Shown: positions 26,502-36,054 of the stretch, piece after piece | How positions within the stretch are numbered: the stretch's first letter is position 1 | Layout: each line of letters begins with the position of its first letter | Origin: Acidiphilium iwatense | GTDB lineage: Bacteria; Pseudomonadota; Alphaproteobacteria; Acetobacterales; Acetobacteraceae | Reading direction: 5' to 3' | DNA: 64,000 nucleotides | Assembly (NCBI RefSeq): GCF_021556475.1 | Contig: NZ_JAKGBZ010000018.1 | Coordinates: forward strand, 1-64,000 | Notes under the pieces: generated by a model | What the model saw: the letters and a program-made list of their open reading frames with translations, nothing else | Databases searched by the model: none | What the model was told of the DNA's origin: nothing | Position numbers and translations under genes: made by a program

Positions 26502-27431
26502 ATGAACGATATCGCGACGCATCCCGAGTTGATTACCGCCAAGCCAGCGCGGCGGCGGGCGAATCCGCTGCCCTATCTGCTCAGCCTGCCAGCGCTGATC
26601 GTGTGCATCGGCATTCTGATTCCGTTTTTCACCGCGGTCTGGTACAGTCTCGAATCCTATAACATGGCGTTTCCGACCGGCCGGCATTTCGTCGGAATCG
26701 GCAACTATATCGATCTGTTTTCCAGCGGCACGTTCTGGCACACCATCGTGGTCTCGATGGTTTACATGGGTGCCAGCGTGATTTTCGAATTGCTGCTCGG
26801 CCTTGGCATAGCCCTTCTGCTACGCGAGCGCAGCAAGCTGAACAATATCATCTCGGTCGCGCTGCTGATGCCGCTGATGGTCGCACCGGTGATCGCCTCG
26901 CTGATTTGGAAGCTGATGACCAACCCGAATTTCGGAGTCTATGCCTGGATCGTCAACGGATTGGGGTTCACCAATTTTGGCTGGGCGTCGAGCCCGGATA
27001 CCGCGATGTTCACCGTCATTCTGATCGACATGTGGGTGAATACGCCGTTCATCATGATCCTGCTGCTGGCCGGGCTGCGCAGCCTGCCGACCCAGCCCTT
27101 CGAGGCGGCGAAACTCGACGGCGTGCCGGCGCGGTTCGTGTTCTTTCGGATCACGCTGCCGATGCTGATGCCTTACATCATCACCGCGACGCTGTTTCGT
27201 CTGCTGTCCGCGATTCAGGAGTTCAGCATCGTGTATGGAATGACCCAGGGTGGGCCGGGGGATTCGCTGATGGTGTTTCAGATCCGATCCTATATCGATT
27301 TCTACCAGAACACCAATGTCGGCCGGTCCTCCGCGATCCTGATGGTACTGTGGGCGATTACCTTCGGGTTGTCGAAGCTATTCGTCAATCAATGGCACGC
27401 GATGCGCGAACGGAGCAAGGCCGGTGCGTGA
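26502..27431 (+). CDS. ABC transporter permease 1 (polyol uptake)
   Basis: This 309-aa protein starts MNDIATHPELITAKPARRRA and has six hydrophobic segments. The EAA loop that contacts the ATPase is EAAKLDGVPARFVFFRITLP. It is the MalF-like partner of the next permease. An AGGAAAG site precedes the chosen start; the frame is open 13 codons further up. Confidence 0.92.
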   Translation: MNDIATHPELITAKPARRRANPLPYLLSLPALIVCIGILIPFFTAVWYSLESYNMAFPTGRHFVGIGNYIDLFSSGTFWHTIVVSMVYMGASVIFELLLGLGIALLLRERSKLNNIISVALLMPLMVAPVIASLIWKLMTNPNFGVYAWIVNGLGFTNFGWASSPDTAMFTVILIDMWVNTPFIMILLLAGLRSLPTQPFEAAKLDGVPARFVFFRITLPMLMPYIITATLFRLLSAIQEFSIVYGMTQGGPGDSLMVFQIRSYIDFYQNTNVGRSSAILMVLWAITFGLSKLFVNQWHAMRERSKAGA

Positions 27432-27432
27432 C

Positions 27433-28134
27433 ATGATCCTGAAATCCCTGCGGGGTGTGGCACTGTTGCTGGTCGTGCTGTTCTTCATGTTCCCGATCTT
27501 CTGGATCGTGGTGATGTCGTTGCAGACCAATGCGGAAATATTGTCGCTGCCGCCGAAGCTGATTTTTCCGCCGACGCTGATGAATTACACGGCGTTGATC
27601 ACCGGGCATCTGAAAACCTCGGTGGGCACGCTGAACATCGCGTTCATGCATAATCTGTGGAACTCGTTCCTGCTGTCGGCATTGTCGGTGATCGTTGCCT
27701 TGGTGCTTGGCGTGCCGGCGGCCTATGCGTTCGCGCGCTACAAGTTCCGACTCGGCGAGGATATGGCGTTTACCCTGCTATCCCTGAAATTCGCGCCACC
27801 CCTGCTGGTGCTGCTGCCGCTGTCGCTCGAATTCCAGCGGGTCGGGCTCGACAATACCTATATCGGACTGATCTGGATTTATCAGCTCATCACCCTGCCA
27901 CTGATTCTGTGGATCGTGCGCGGCTATTTCGAGGATGCGAGCCCGGACATCGAATATGCCTATCGCGTCGATGGCCATTCCTGGCTCAAGGGATTTCTGA
28001 AAATCGCGATTCCGCTGGCGCGGCCGGGCATCGCGGCGGCGGTGGTTTTGTCGATCATTCCGACCCTGGCGATCGCGCTCTACGCGCAGCGCTGGCTGGT
28101 CGAAGGGTTGAGCCTGGGAGCGGTAAAAGGATGA
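27433..28134 (+). CDS. ABC transporter permease 2 (polyol uptake)
   Basis: This MalG-like permease starts MILKSLRGVALLLVVLFFMF; a GTG at 27424 overlapping the previous stop is an alternative. It has about five or six membrane segments and the EAA-type loop EYAYRVDGHSWLKGFLKIAI. At 233 aa it is about 40 residues shorter than usual MalG-type permeases. Its stop overlaps the next ATPase start (ATGA). Confidence 0.88.
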   Translation: MILKSLRGVALLLVVLFFMFPIFWIVVMSLQTNAEILSLPPKLIFPPTLMNYTALITGHLKTSVGTLNIAFMHNLWNSFLLSALSVIVALVLGVPAAYAFARYKFRLGEDMAFTLLSLKFAPPLLVLLPLSLEFQRVGLDNTYIGLIWIYQLITLPLILWIVRGYFEDASPDIEYAYRVDGHSWLKGFLKIAIPLARPGIAAAVVLSIIPTLAIALYAQRWLVEGLSLGAVKG

Positions 28135-29222
28135 GCGCGCTCATTGTTACGTCACTGTCGGTTCGTTACGGCACCCACCACGTGCTGCGCGATGTCGATC
28201 TCGACGTGCGGCAGAATGAGCGGGTGGTTCTGTTCGGACCGTCCGGCGTGGGCAAGACGGTGATGCTGCGCGCGATCGCCGGGCTGGAGCCGGGGGCGGT
28301 CGGGCAGGTGGTTCTGGCGGGGCGGGATGTGTCGCGCGATCCGCCGGAGGCGCGGCATCTCGGCATGGCGTTCCAGAATTTCGCGCTGTATCCGCACATG
28401 CCGGCGCGAGAGAATATCGCGAGTCCGCTGCGCGCGCGGAAGCTCGACACCGCGCCGATCGCGGCGAAGGTGAAATCGGTCGCCGAATTGCTGCGGATCG
28501 ATCACGTACTCGATCATTTTCCGCGCCAGCTTTCGAACGGACAGAAGCAGCGCACCGCGCTGGCGCGCGCTCTGGTGGGCGAGCCGAAGCTGATTCTGTT
28601 CGACGATCCGCTGCGCAACGTGGATGCGAAACTGCGCTACGAGATGCGCATCGAACTGCCGCGTTTGCTGGCTAAGCGCGAGACGGCGGCGATTTATGTG
28701 ACGCAGGATTTTCGTGAGGCGATGGCGATCGGCGACCGGGTCGCGGTGCTGATCGATGGCGAGATCGCGCAGTTCGCCCTGGCCGACGAGGTGTATGACC
28801 GGCCGGCAACCATCGCGATCGCGCGGCTGTTCGGCGATCCGCCGATGAACCTGATCGCGGCGCATGGCCAGGCGCGTGGTTCGGGTACGCTCGTACGCGC
28901 GGCGGGGCTGGTGTTCGGCTTCGATGCGGCACCGCCGCGCGAGCCGGTGTTCGGGATTCGTCCTGAAGCGGTCATGCTGTTTTCCGAGCCGGAGACGGGG
29001 CGGGTCGCGGCGCAGATCGTCGCGGTGACGCCGATGAACGAGCGGTATCTGGTGCTGCTGCGCACCGAGGACGGCACCGAACTGGTGGCGAGTCACGACA
29101 CGCCGCCGCCGCACGGCTCGCATATCTGGATCGGTGCGGAGCCTGGGTTGGGCGCGCTGTTCGACGCCGCGACCGGGCTGTGCGTGGCGGCGGCGCCGTC
29201 TTCCGAGGAGATCGCGGCATGA
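28131..29222 (+). CDS. ABC transporter ATPase 1 with degenerate catalytic residues
   Basis: This 363-aa MalK-type ATPase has Walker A GPSGVGKT (36-43), Q-loop Gln ([11 protein letters not shown]), and signature LSNGQ (134-138). In Walker B the catalytic Glu is Asp ([11 protein letters not shown]), and the switch His is Gln ([10 protein letters not shown]). The TOBE-like C-terminal domain is intact. Paired with the canonical ATPase 2, it would form one normal and one degenerate ATP site. Starts and stops overlap both neighbours (ATGA). Confidence 0.9.
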   Translation: MSALIVTSLSVRYGTHHVLRDVDLDVRQNERVVLFGPSGVGKTVMLRAIAGLEPGAVGQVVLAGRDVSRDPPEARHLGMAFQNFALYPHMPARENIASPLRARKLDTAPIAAKVKSVAELLRIDHVLDHFPRQLSNGQKQRTALARALVGEPKLILFDDPLRNVDAKLRYEMRIELPRLLAKRETAAIYVTQDFREAMAIGDRVAVLIDGEIAQFALADEVYDRPATIAIARLFGDPPMNLIAAHGQARGSGTLVRAAGLVFGFDAAPPREPVFGIRPEAVMLFSEPETGRVAAQIVAVTPMNERYLVLLRTEDGTELVASHDTPPPHGSHIWIGAEPGLGALFDAATGLCVAAAPSSEEIAA

Positions 29223-30316
29223 GCCTGAACCTCGAATCAGTCAGCAAGATTTATGGCGAGGGATCGCGCCATCCGGTTCATGCGGTGCGCACCATGGACC
29301 TTGAGGTCAAGGACGGCGAGATCATCGCGCTGCTCGGGTCGTCGGGCTGCGGCAAGACCTCGACCCTGCGGATGATTGCCGGATTCGAGACGGTGAGCAG
29401 CGGCACGATCAATCTCGCCGGGCGGCGGATCGACCATCTGGCGCCGGCGCAGCGCCGGGTGGCGATGGCGTTCGAGGGTTACGCGCTGTATCCGCCGCTC
29501 ACCATTGCCGAGAATATCGGGTTTGCATTGCGCGGCGACAGAACGCAGGCGGCGACGGCATCCGCGCAGGTGAAGGAAGTGGCGGAGCTTCTGGAAATCG
29601 GCCCGATTCTGAACCGGCGACCTAACGGATTGTCAGGCGGGCAGCAGCAGCGCGCCTCGCTCGCGCGGGCGCTGATCCGCAACGCCGAGCTGCATCTGCT
29701 CGACGAGCCGATGGGGCAGCTCGAACCGCAATTGCGCGCGGTGCTGCGCGGGCGGGTGAAGGCGCGGATCCAGGAGCGCGGCTATACCGCGGTTCTGGTG
29801 ACCCACGACCAGGGCGAGGCGAACGCGATGGCGGACCGGATCGCGGTGATGGAGGCGGGGGTGTTGCAGCAATACGGCACGCCGGCCGAGTTGCGCGACC
29901 GGCCGGCGAATTTGTTCGTCGCGACGTTTTTCGGCGAGCCGCCGATGAACACGCTGCCCGGCATCGTCACCGAAGCGGGCTATGACGCGCTCGATGCGGC
30001 GGGGGCTGTCGCGCTGCGGATTCCGGTGGCGGCGCCGCGCGGACTCGCCCATGGACGCCGGGTGGTGCTGGGATTACGGCCGCACCGGCTGCATCTCGGG
30101 CGTGACGACTATCGCGGCGTCATGGTCTCCAACCAGTGGCTCGGCGATCAGGCGCATGTCGCGATCGAGGCGACGGGGCGGATGCTGATCGCGATTCACC
30201 CGACACGCATTGCGGCGCGGCTCGGCGAGACGATCGGGTTCGGTTTCGACCCCGACGATCTGCACCTGTTCGATGCCGAGAGCGGGGCGGCGCTGGCGCA
30301 TGGGGCGGCTTCGTGA
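29219..30316 (+). CDS. ABC transporter ATPase 2
   Basis: This 365-aa MalK-type ATPase has Walker A GSSGCGKT, signature LSGGQ (138-142), Walker B LLDEPMGQLEP with the catalytic Glu, and switch His (VTHDQGEA). Its Q-loop Gln is replaced by Glu (AFEGYALYP). A C-terminal TOBE-like domain follows. With ATPase 1 it should make an asymmetric heterodimer that drives the two permeases. Stop overlaps the kinase start as GTGA. Confidence 0.9.
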   Translation: MSLNLESVSKIYGEGSRHPVHAVRTMDLEVKDGEIIALLGSSGCGKTSTLRMIAGFETVSSGTINLAGRRIDHLAPAQRRVAMAFEGYALYPPLTIAENIGFALRGDRTQAATASAQVKEVAELLEIGPILNRRPNGLSGGQQQRASLARALIRNAELHLLDEPMGQLEPQLRAVLRGRVKARIQERGYTAVLVTHDQGEANAMADRIAVMEAGVLQQYGTPAELRDRPANLFVATFFGEPPMNTLPGIVTEAGYDALDAAGAVALRIPVAAPRGLAHGRRVVLGLRPHRLHLGRDDYRGVMVSNQWLGDQAHVAIEATGRMLIAIHPTRIAARLGETIGFGFDPDDLHLFDAESGAALAHGAAS

Positions 30317-31878
30317 GCGCGCGGCAGCTCATCATCGCGCTGGATGCCGGAACCTCGATGATGAAGGCGGTGGCGCTCGATATCGCGGGCGATCCGGTAG
30401 CGATCGAGAGCCGGCGCAACCAGTATCGCGAGGCGCCGGGCGGTGTCGCCGAGCAGGACATGGCGCGGACCTGGGACGAAGCCGCCGCGACTATCGCCGC
30501 CGTGGTGGAAAAACTCGATGACGCGGAGGTTGTCGGGCTCGCGGTGACCGGCCAGGGCGACGGCACCTGGCTGATCGATGAAGCTGGCGAACCGGTGGGA
30601 CCGGCTTTGCTGTGGCTGGACGGCAGGGCGGGGCCGATCATCGAGCGGATCAGGGAAAGTGACGCGGGACGGGTGATTTTCCGCGAATCGGGAACCGGGC
30701 CCGCCGCCTGCCAGCAATCCGGCCAGTTGCTCTGGCTCGCGGAAAACCGGCCCGAGCAGATCGCCCGCGCCGCGACCGCGATGCATTGCAAGGACTGGCT
30801 TTATTTCAACCTGACCGGCGAGCGCGCGACCGATCCGTCGGAGGGAAGTTTCACTTTCGGCTCCTGGCGCAAGCGCGGTTATTCGGATGTCACGATCGAT
30901 GCGCTGGGGCTGGCGAAATACCGGCATATGCTGCCGCCGGTAACCGACGGCACGCGCGTGCATCATGCGTTGAGCAGGGCGGCGGCGCGGCGGCTTGGAC
31001 TAACGCCGGGGTTGCCGGTGGTGCTCGGCTATGTCGATGTGGTGTGCAGCGCGCTGGGGGCCGGGATTTACGGCACCGGGGAGGATTGCGGCACCTCGAT
31101 CATCGGCAGCACCGGGATGAATATCCGGCTCGCCGATGACGATTTCGACCGCCCGCAGGACGCGCCGCTGAGCGGCTACCGGATGGTGTTTCCGGTGCCG
31201 GGCAAGACCGCCTTGTTGCAATCGTCCCTGGCGGCGACACTGAACATCGACTGGCTGGTGGGTATTGCCGACCAGGCGGTGCGGATGGCGGGGCACTCCT
31301 CGGATCATGCTTCGATGCTGCGGGTACTGGACGCGGCGGTGCTTGCGGCGACGCCGGCGCAGGCGATGTATCATCCCTATATTTCGGCGGCGGGCGAGCG
31401 CGGGCCGTTCACCGATGCGCGGGCGCGCGCGAGCCTTGCCGGGTTCGACCGCAGCCTCGATCTGCCGGGGATGATGCGGGCAATTTACGAAGGCCTCGCG
31501 CTGGGCGCGGCGGATTGTTATGCGGCGATGGGCGGCGCGCCTTCGGTGATCAGCATCACCGGCGGGGCGTCGCGCTCGGACACGATGCGGCGGATTTTCG
31601 CGGCGGTGGTGAACCGGAAGGTGCGGATCATCAAGGAACATGGCAGCGGCGCGCTGGGGGCGGCGATGATCGCCGCGGTGTCGCTCGGGATCATGCCGGA
31701 CATGGCGCATTGCGCGAAAAGCTGGGTGGTGCCGCTGCTCGGCGAGACGGAGACGCCCGATCCGGTGCTCGCCGCGACGTACGCGCCGTTAGTGCCGGTG
31801 TATCAGGACGCGCGCGGGGCTATGCCCGGATTTTGGCACGAATTCGGACGATTCCAGGAGGCACGGCATGGACACTGA
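30313..31878 (+). CDS. FGGY-family carbohydrate kinase 1 (erythritol kinase-like)
   Basis: This 521-aa protein starts at GTG (SARQLIIALDAGTSMMKAVA), with the FGGY phosphate-binding motif DAGTS. A later conserved segment is SITGGASRSDTMRRIFAAVV. Length and N-terminus resemble EryA, but the exact polyol cannot be read from sequence. It probably phosphorylates the imported polyol at a terminal hydroxyl. It overlaps both neighbours. Confidence 0.85.
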   Translation: MSARQLIIALDAGTSMMKAVALDIAGDPVAIESRRNQYREAPGGVAEQDMARTWDEAAATIAAVVEKLDDAEVVGLAVTGQGDGTWLIDEAGEPVGPALLWLDGRAGPIIERIRESDAGRVIFRESGTGPAACQQSGQLLWLAENRPEQIARAATAMHCKDWLYFNLTGERATDPSEGSFTFGSWRKRGYSDVTIDALGLAKYRHMLPPVTDGTRVHHALSRAAARRLGLTPGLPVVLGYVDVVCSALGAGIYGTGEDCGTSIIGSTGMNIRLADDDFDRPQDAPLSGYRMVFPVPGKTALLQSSLAATLNIDWLVGIADQAVRMAGHSSDHASMLRVLDAAVLAATPAQAMYHPYISAAGERGPFTDARARASLAGFDRSLDLPGMMRAIYEGLALGAADCYAAMGGAPSVISITGGASRSDTMRRIFAAVVNRKVRIIKEHGSGALGAAMIAAVSLGIMPDMAHCAKSWVVPLLGETETPDPVLAATYAPLVPVYQDARGAMPGFWHEFGRFQEARHGH

Positions 31879-32917
31879 AACGCGCGATTGCGCGGTGATC
31901 GGCGATAATTTCATGCGCCCGGAGAAATTCGAGACCGCGATCCGCGCGCGCTGCGGCGATGCGGTGTCGCTGCGCAGCATGACGCTGCCCTGGCCCGACG
32001 AGCCGATGGAGCACGGCTATGCGAAAGCCGGGATGGACGGGCTGAAGGAATATCAGGGCGATCCCGACATGATCGCGGCGTTCGTCGGCACTGCCGAGAT
32101 CCTGGTGACGCATCTGGCTCCGGTTTCGGCGCGGATGCTGGAGCGGATGACCCGGCTGCGGCTGATCGCGGTGTCGCGCGGCGGACCGGTGAATATCGAC
32201 ATGCGGGCGGTGAAATCGCGCCAGATCCGCGTGGTCAATACGCCGGGGCGCAACGCGAGCGCGGTCGCCGAATTCACCATCGGCGCGATTCTGGCGCAGA
32301 CGCGGCTGATCGGCATCGGGCATGACTCGCTGCGCGCGCATGACTGGCGGGGCGATCTGTATCGCGCCGATCTGACCGGGCGGGAATTGTCGGAACTGAC
32401 CGTCGGCGTGATCGGCTACGGCCATATCGGCGCGCGGGTAGTGCGGTTGTTGAAACCGTTCGGTTGCCGGATTCTGGTGTATGACCCTTATGTTGGTCTT
32501 TCGGATGCGGATCGCGCGGATGGGGTGGAAGCGGCAGCACTTGACGCTCTGTTAGCGGAGGCGGATGTGGTGACGCTGCATCCGCGCGTGACCGAAGAGA
32601 CTAGGGGGATGATGAGCGCCGCGCGGCTCGGCGCGATGAAGCGCGGCGCCTATCTGATCAATACCGCGCGCGGCCCGCTGGTGGATTACGATGCGTTGAC
32701 CGCGGCACTGCGATCCGGCCAACTGGGCGGTGCGGCGCTGGATACGTTCGGGATCGAGCCGGTGCCGGCGGACTGGACGCTGCTCGATCTGCCGAACGTG
32801 ACGCTGACGCCGCATATCGCCGGCGCCTCGGTGAAGACCGTGACCGTCGCGGCCGAAGCGGCGGCCGAGGAGCTGCGCCGGTTCATCGCCGGCGAACCCG
32901 CGCTCAACCCGTGCTGA
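31868..32917 (+). CDS. D-isomer-specific 2-hydroxyacid dehydrogenase
   Basis: This 349-aa protein has the NAD-binding Rossmann motif GVIGYGHIGARVVRLLKPFG and the catalytic Arg (NTARGPLVDYDAL), Glu (DTFGIEP) and His (TPHIAGAS). It resembles SerA-like or glyoxylate/hydroxypyruvate reductases. In this operon it may process a 2-hydroxyacid or aldehyde-derived product of the polyol. Its start overlaps the kinase end by 11 nt. Confidence 0.9.
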   Translation: MDTETRDCAVIGDNFMRPEKFETAIRARCGDAVSLRSMTLPWPDEPMEHGYAKAGMDGLKEYQGDPDMIAAFVGTAEILVTHLAPVSARMLERMTRLRLIAVSRGGPVNIDMRAVKSRQIRVVNTPGRNASAVAEFTIGAILAQTRLIGIGHDSLRAHDWRGDLYRADLTGRELSELTVGVIGYGHIGARVVRLLKPFGCRILVYDPYVGLSDADRADGVEAAALDALLAEADVVTLHPRVTEETRGMMSAARLGAMKRGAYLINTARGPLVDYDALTAALRSGQLGGAALDTFGIEPVPADWTLLDLPNVTLTPHIAGASVKTVTVAAEAAAEELRRFIAGEPALNPC

Positions 32918-32942
32918 TCCGTCTAACAGGAGCCGTTCCACC

Positions 32943-33608
32943 ATGACCGAACTTTCGATCCGCAAAGCCCTGATCCACGCCTGCCAGCAGATGAACGCGC
33001 TCGGCATCAACCAGGGCACGTCCGGCAATATCAGCGTGCGCCATGACGGCATGATGCTGATTTCGCCTTCGGCCACGCCCTATCACCTGATCGAGCCGGA
33101 GATGGTCGCGGCGATGCCGATCGAGGGCGAATACGGCACCTGGACCGGGCCGAAAAAACCCTCGACCGAATGGCGGTTTCATCTCGACATCATGCGGGCA
33201 AGGCCCGAGGTGAATGCGATCGTGCATTCGCACCCGACCTTCGCGACGGTGCTGGCGATCGCGCGCAAGAATATCGAAGCGTGCCACTACATGATCGCGG
33301 CGTTCGGGGGCACCGATATCCGCTGCGCGCCCTATGCGACGTTCGGCACCAAGGCATTGTCGGTTCATGCGGTGGAAGCGCTGCGCGATCGGATGGGCTG
33401 TTTGCTCGCCAATCACGGCATGATCGCGCTGGGTGAAAATCTGGACAAGGCGATGTGGCGCGCGGTCGAGCTGGAGACGATCGCTCGGCAATACTACCAC
33501 GTGCTGGTTCTGGGCAATCCGCATATCCTGACCAGGGCGGATATCGACGCGACCCTGGCGCAGTTTTCCGGCTACGGCATTCAGGACGAGACGGCGAGCG
33601 CCGCATGA
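32943..33608 (+). CDS. Class II aldolase 1 (AraD/FucA-like)
   Basis: This 221-aa protein is a zinc-dependent class II aldolase/epimerase. The zinc histidines appear in AIVHSHPTFA and LLANHGMIALG, and the phosphate-binding region is GTSGNISVRH. FucA-type enzymes cleave ketose-1-phosphates into DHAP and an aldehyde, which fits a role after the GlpD-like step. An AGGAG site precedes the ATG; its stop overlaps the next start by 4 nt. Confidence 0.9.
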   Translation: MTELSIRKALIHACQQMNALGINQGTSGNISVRHDGMMLISPSATPYHLIEPEMVAAMPIEGEYGTWTGPKKPSTEWRFHLDIMRARPEVNAIVHSHPTFATVLAIARKNIEACHYMIAAFGGTDIRCAPYATFGTKALSVHAVEALRDRMGCLLANHGMIALGENLDKAMWRAVELETIARQYYHVLVLGNPHILTRADIDATLAQFSGYGIQDETASAA

Positions 33609-35095
33609 ATTCTGACTACGATCTCGTCGTCATCGGCGGCGGCATCAACGGGGCGGGGATCGCGCGCGACGCGGCGGGACGGGGGTTGAAAACCCTGCTG
33701 TGCGAGAAAGGCGATTTCGCCGAAGGCACCTCGTCGCGCTCGGGCAAGTTGGTGCATGGCGGGCTGCGTTATCTGGAGTATTACGAGTTCCGCCTGGTGC
33801 GCGAGGCGCTGATCGAGCGCGAGGTGCTGCTGCGCGCCGCACCCCATATCGTCTGGCCGATGCGCTTCGTGCTGCCGCACAGCCCGGAGCAGCGGCCGGC
33901 CTGGATGGTGCGGATCGGGCTGTTTCTCTACGATCATCTCGGCGGGCGCGAGAGGCTTCCCGCCAGCCGGGCGCTCGATCTGCGGCGCGCGCCCGAAGGC
34001 GATGCGGTGAAGGACGGATTCCCGCGCGGCTTCGAGTATTCCGATTGCTGGGTCGATGACGCGCGGCTGGTGGTGCTGAACGTGCTGGACGCGGCGCGGC
34101 GCGGTGCCGAGGTTCGTCCGCGCACGGCGGCGGCTTCGGCACGGCGCGCGGATGGGGTCTGGCAGGTGACGCTGGACGATCATAACGGCGCGACAGAAAC
34201 CGTGACGTCACGCATCCTGGTCAATGCCGCCGGGCCGTGGGTCGCCGAGGTGATGCGGGGCGTGGCCGGACTGAATACGCCGGCGAAGGTGCGGCTGGTC
34301 AAGGGCAGCCATATCGTCGTGAAAAAATTCTGGAAGGGGCCGCAGGCCTACCTGTTGCAGAACGACGACAAGCGGGTGATTTTCGTCAACCCTTACGAGG
34401 ACGATCTCTGCCTGATCGGCACCACCGACATTCCCTATGAGGGCGCGGCCGAGGATGTCGCGGTCGAGGACGCGGAGCGCCGGTATCTCTTGCGTGTCGT
34501 CAATCGCTACATGAAGGTGCACTTGACCGAGGCCGATATCGTCAGCGAATTTTCCGGCGTGCGGCCGCTCTATGACGACCTTGCGGCGAACCCCTCGGCG
34601 GTGACGCGGGATTATGTGTTCGATATCGACCACCTTCCCGGCGAGGCGCCGCTGCTGTCGGTGTTCGGCGGCAAGATCACCACCTATCGCAAGCTCGCCG
34701 AGCACGCGCTGGACAAGCTCAGGCCGTTCCTGAACGGCGCGTCCGGCGCGTGGACCGCGACGGCTTCGCTGCCCGGCGGCGAGATGCAGAACGCCGATTT
34801 CGATGAATTTCTCGCGGCGCTGTCCCGCGAATATCCGTTTCTGCCGATGACTTTGGCGCATCACTACGCGCGGCTTTACGGCACGCGGGCGCGCGAGATG
34901 CTGGGAGATGCGCGCGGCATGGGCTCGCTTGGCCGGCATTTCGGCGGGCTGCTCCATGAAATCGAGGCGGAGTTTCTGCGCCGCACCGAGTGGGCGCTGA
35001 CCGCCGAGGATATTCTGCTCCGGCGCACCAAGCACGGGCTGCATCTGACGCAAGCGGAGCAGGTGGAGTTCACCAAGTGGATGGCGGCATCGTGA
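33605..35095 (+). CDS. FAD-dependent glycerol-3-phosphate dehydrogenase family (GlpD/EryB-like)
   Basis: This 496-aa protein starts MNSDYDLVVIGGGINGAGIA, the FAD dinucleotide-binding motif, followed by TSSRSGKLVHGGLRYLEYYE, a GlpD signature. It would oxidise the secondary alcohol next to a phosphate, as in sn-glycerol-3-phosphate or EryB's erythritol phosphate, passing electrons to the quinone pool. It lies between the two aldolases and overlaps both. Confidence 0.9.
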   Translation: MNSDYDLVVIGGGINGAGIARDAAGRGLKTLLCEKGDFAEGTSSRSGKLVHGGLRYLEYYEFRLVREALIEREVLLRAAPHIVWPMRFVLPHSPEQRPAWMVRIGLFLYDHLGGRERLPASRALDLRRAPEGDAVKDGFPRGFEYSDCWVDDARLVVLNVLDAARRGAEVRPRTAAASARRADGVWQVTLDDHNGATETVTSRILVNAAGPWVAEVMRGVAGLNTPAKVRLVKGSHIVVKKFWKGPQAYLLQNDDKRVIFVNPYEDDLCLIGTTDIPYEGAAEDVAVEDAERRYLLRVVNRYMKVHLTEADIVSEFSGVRPLYDDLAANPSAVTRDYVFDIDHLPGEAPLLSVFGGKITTYRKLAEHALDKLRPFLNGASGAWTATASLPGGEMQNADFDEFLAALSREYPFLPMTLAHHYARLYGTRAREMLGDARGMGSLGRHFGGLLHEIEAEFLRRTEWALTAEDILLRRTKHGLHLTQAEQVEFTKWMAAS

Positions 35096-36054
35096 CGGCG
35101 CTTGCCGAGCTGGCGGCGGCGTCGGCGCGGCTCGGGGCGGACCGGCTGCGCGTGCAGGCGGCGGGCGGCAATACTTCGGTCAAGCTCGACGATACGCTTT
35201 GGATCAAGGCGTCCGGCCAGTGGCTGGCGGATGCAGAGGCGCGCGACATCATGGTGCCGGTAGCGCTCAGCGCGCTGTGCCACGCGTTCGCGTGCGGCGA
35301 GGATGTCGAGAGTGTCCAGCGATTCGTGCGCGACGACACCGCGCTGCGCCCCTCGATCGAGACCGCGATGCACGCGCTGCTGCCGGGGCGCGTGGTGCTG
35401 CATGTGCATTGCGTCGCGACCATCGCCGTCGCGGTGCGCGAAGATGCGCCGGAAATTCTGGCGCGCGCGCTTGATGGCCTGCTCTGGACGTTCGTTCCCT
35501 ATGTGCGGCCCGGCCAGCCATTGGCCGAGGCGGTGGCGGCGCAGCCGGGCTTCGACATTTACGTGCTCGGCAATCACGGCCTGACCGTGTGCGCCGAAAC
35601 GGTCGCGGCGGCGATGGCGCTGCTCGATACCGTGGCGGAACGGCTCGCGGTGGCGCCGCGCCCGGCGCCGGAAGCCGATATCGGGCGTCTGGCCGCCCTG
35701 GCGGACGGCACCGATTATGTGCCCGCGACCGACGCTGCGCTGCACGCGCTGGCGACCGATCCGGTGTGTCTTGCGGTCGCGCGGGCGGGGTCGCTCTATC
35801 CCGATCATGTGATTTTTCTTGGCCCCGGCGCGGCGGAATGGCCGAAAGCGACCGCGCCATTGGCTTTGGTGCCAGGCGCGGGGGCGCTGCTGCGGCGCGA
35901 CGCTTCGACCTCCGCGCTGGCGATGGCGCGCTGTCTCGCCGATGTCGCGGCACGGATTCCGCCCGGAGCGCCGCTTGTGGCGCTGAGCCAGGCGGACGAG
36001 GCGGCGCTGCTCGGCTGGGAGGCGGAGACCTATCGGCAGGGGCTGAGGCGGTGA
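35092..36054 (+). CDS. Class II aldolase 2 (RhaD-like)
   Basis: I start at GTG 35092, overlapping the previous stop as GTGA, which gives 320 aa. The N-terminus has QAAGGNTSVKLDDTLWIKAS, the substrate-binding region of class II aldolases. Zinc histidines are in VVLHVHCVATIAV and VLGNHGLTV. The longer C-terminal part is that of RhaD-like proteins. A second aldolase could handle a different ketose phosphate or epimer. Confidence 0.85.
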   Translation: MTALAELAAASARLGADRLRVQAAGGNTSVKLDDTLWIKASGQWLADAEARDIMVPVALSALCHAFACGEDVESVQRFVRDDTALRPSIETAMHALLPGRVVLHVHCVATIAVAVREDAPEILARALDGLLWTFVPYVRPGQPLAEAVAAQPGFDIYVLGNHGLTVCAETVAAAMALLDTVAERLAVAPRPAPEADIGRLAALADGTDYVPATDAALHALATDPVCLAVARAGSLYPDHVIFLGPGAAEWPKATAPLALVPGAGALLRRDASTSALAMARCLADVAARIPPGAPLVALSQADEAALLGWEAETYRQGLRR

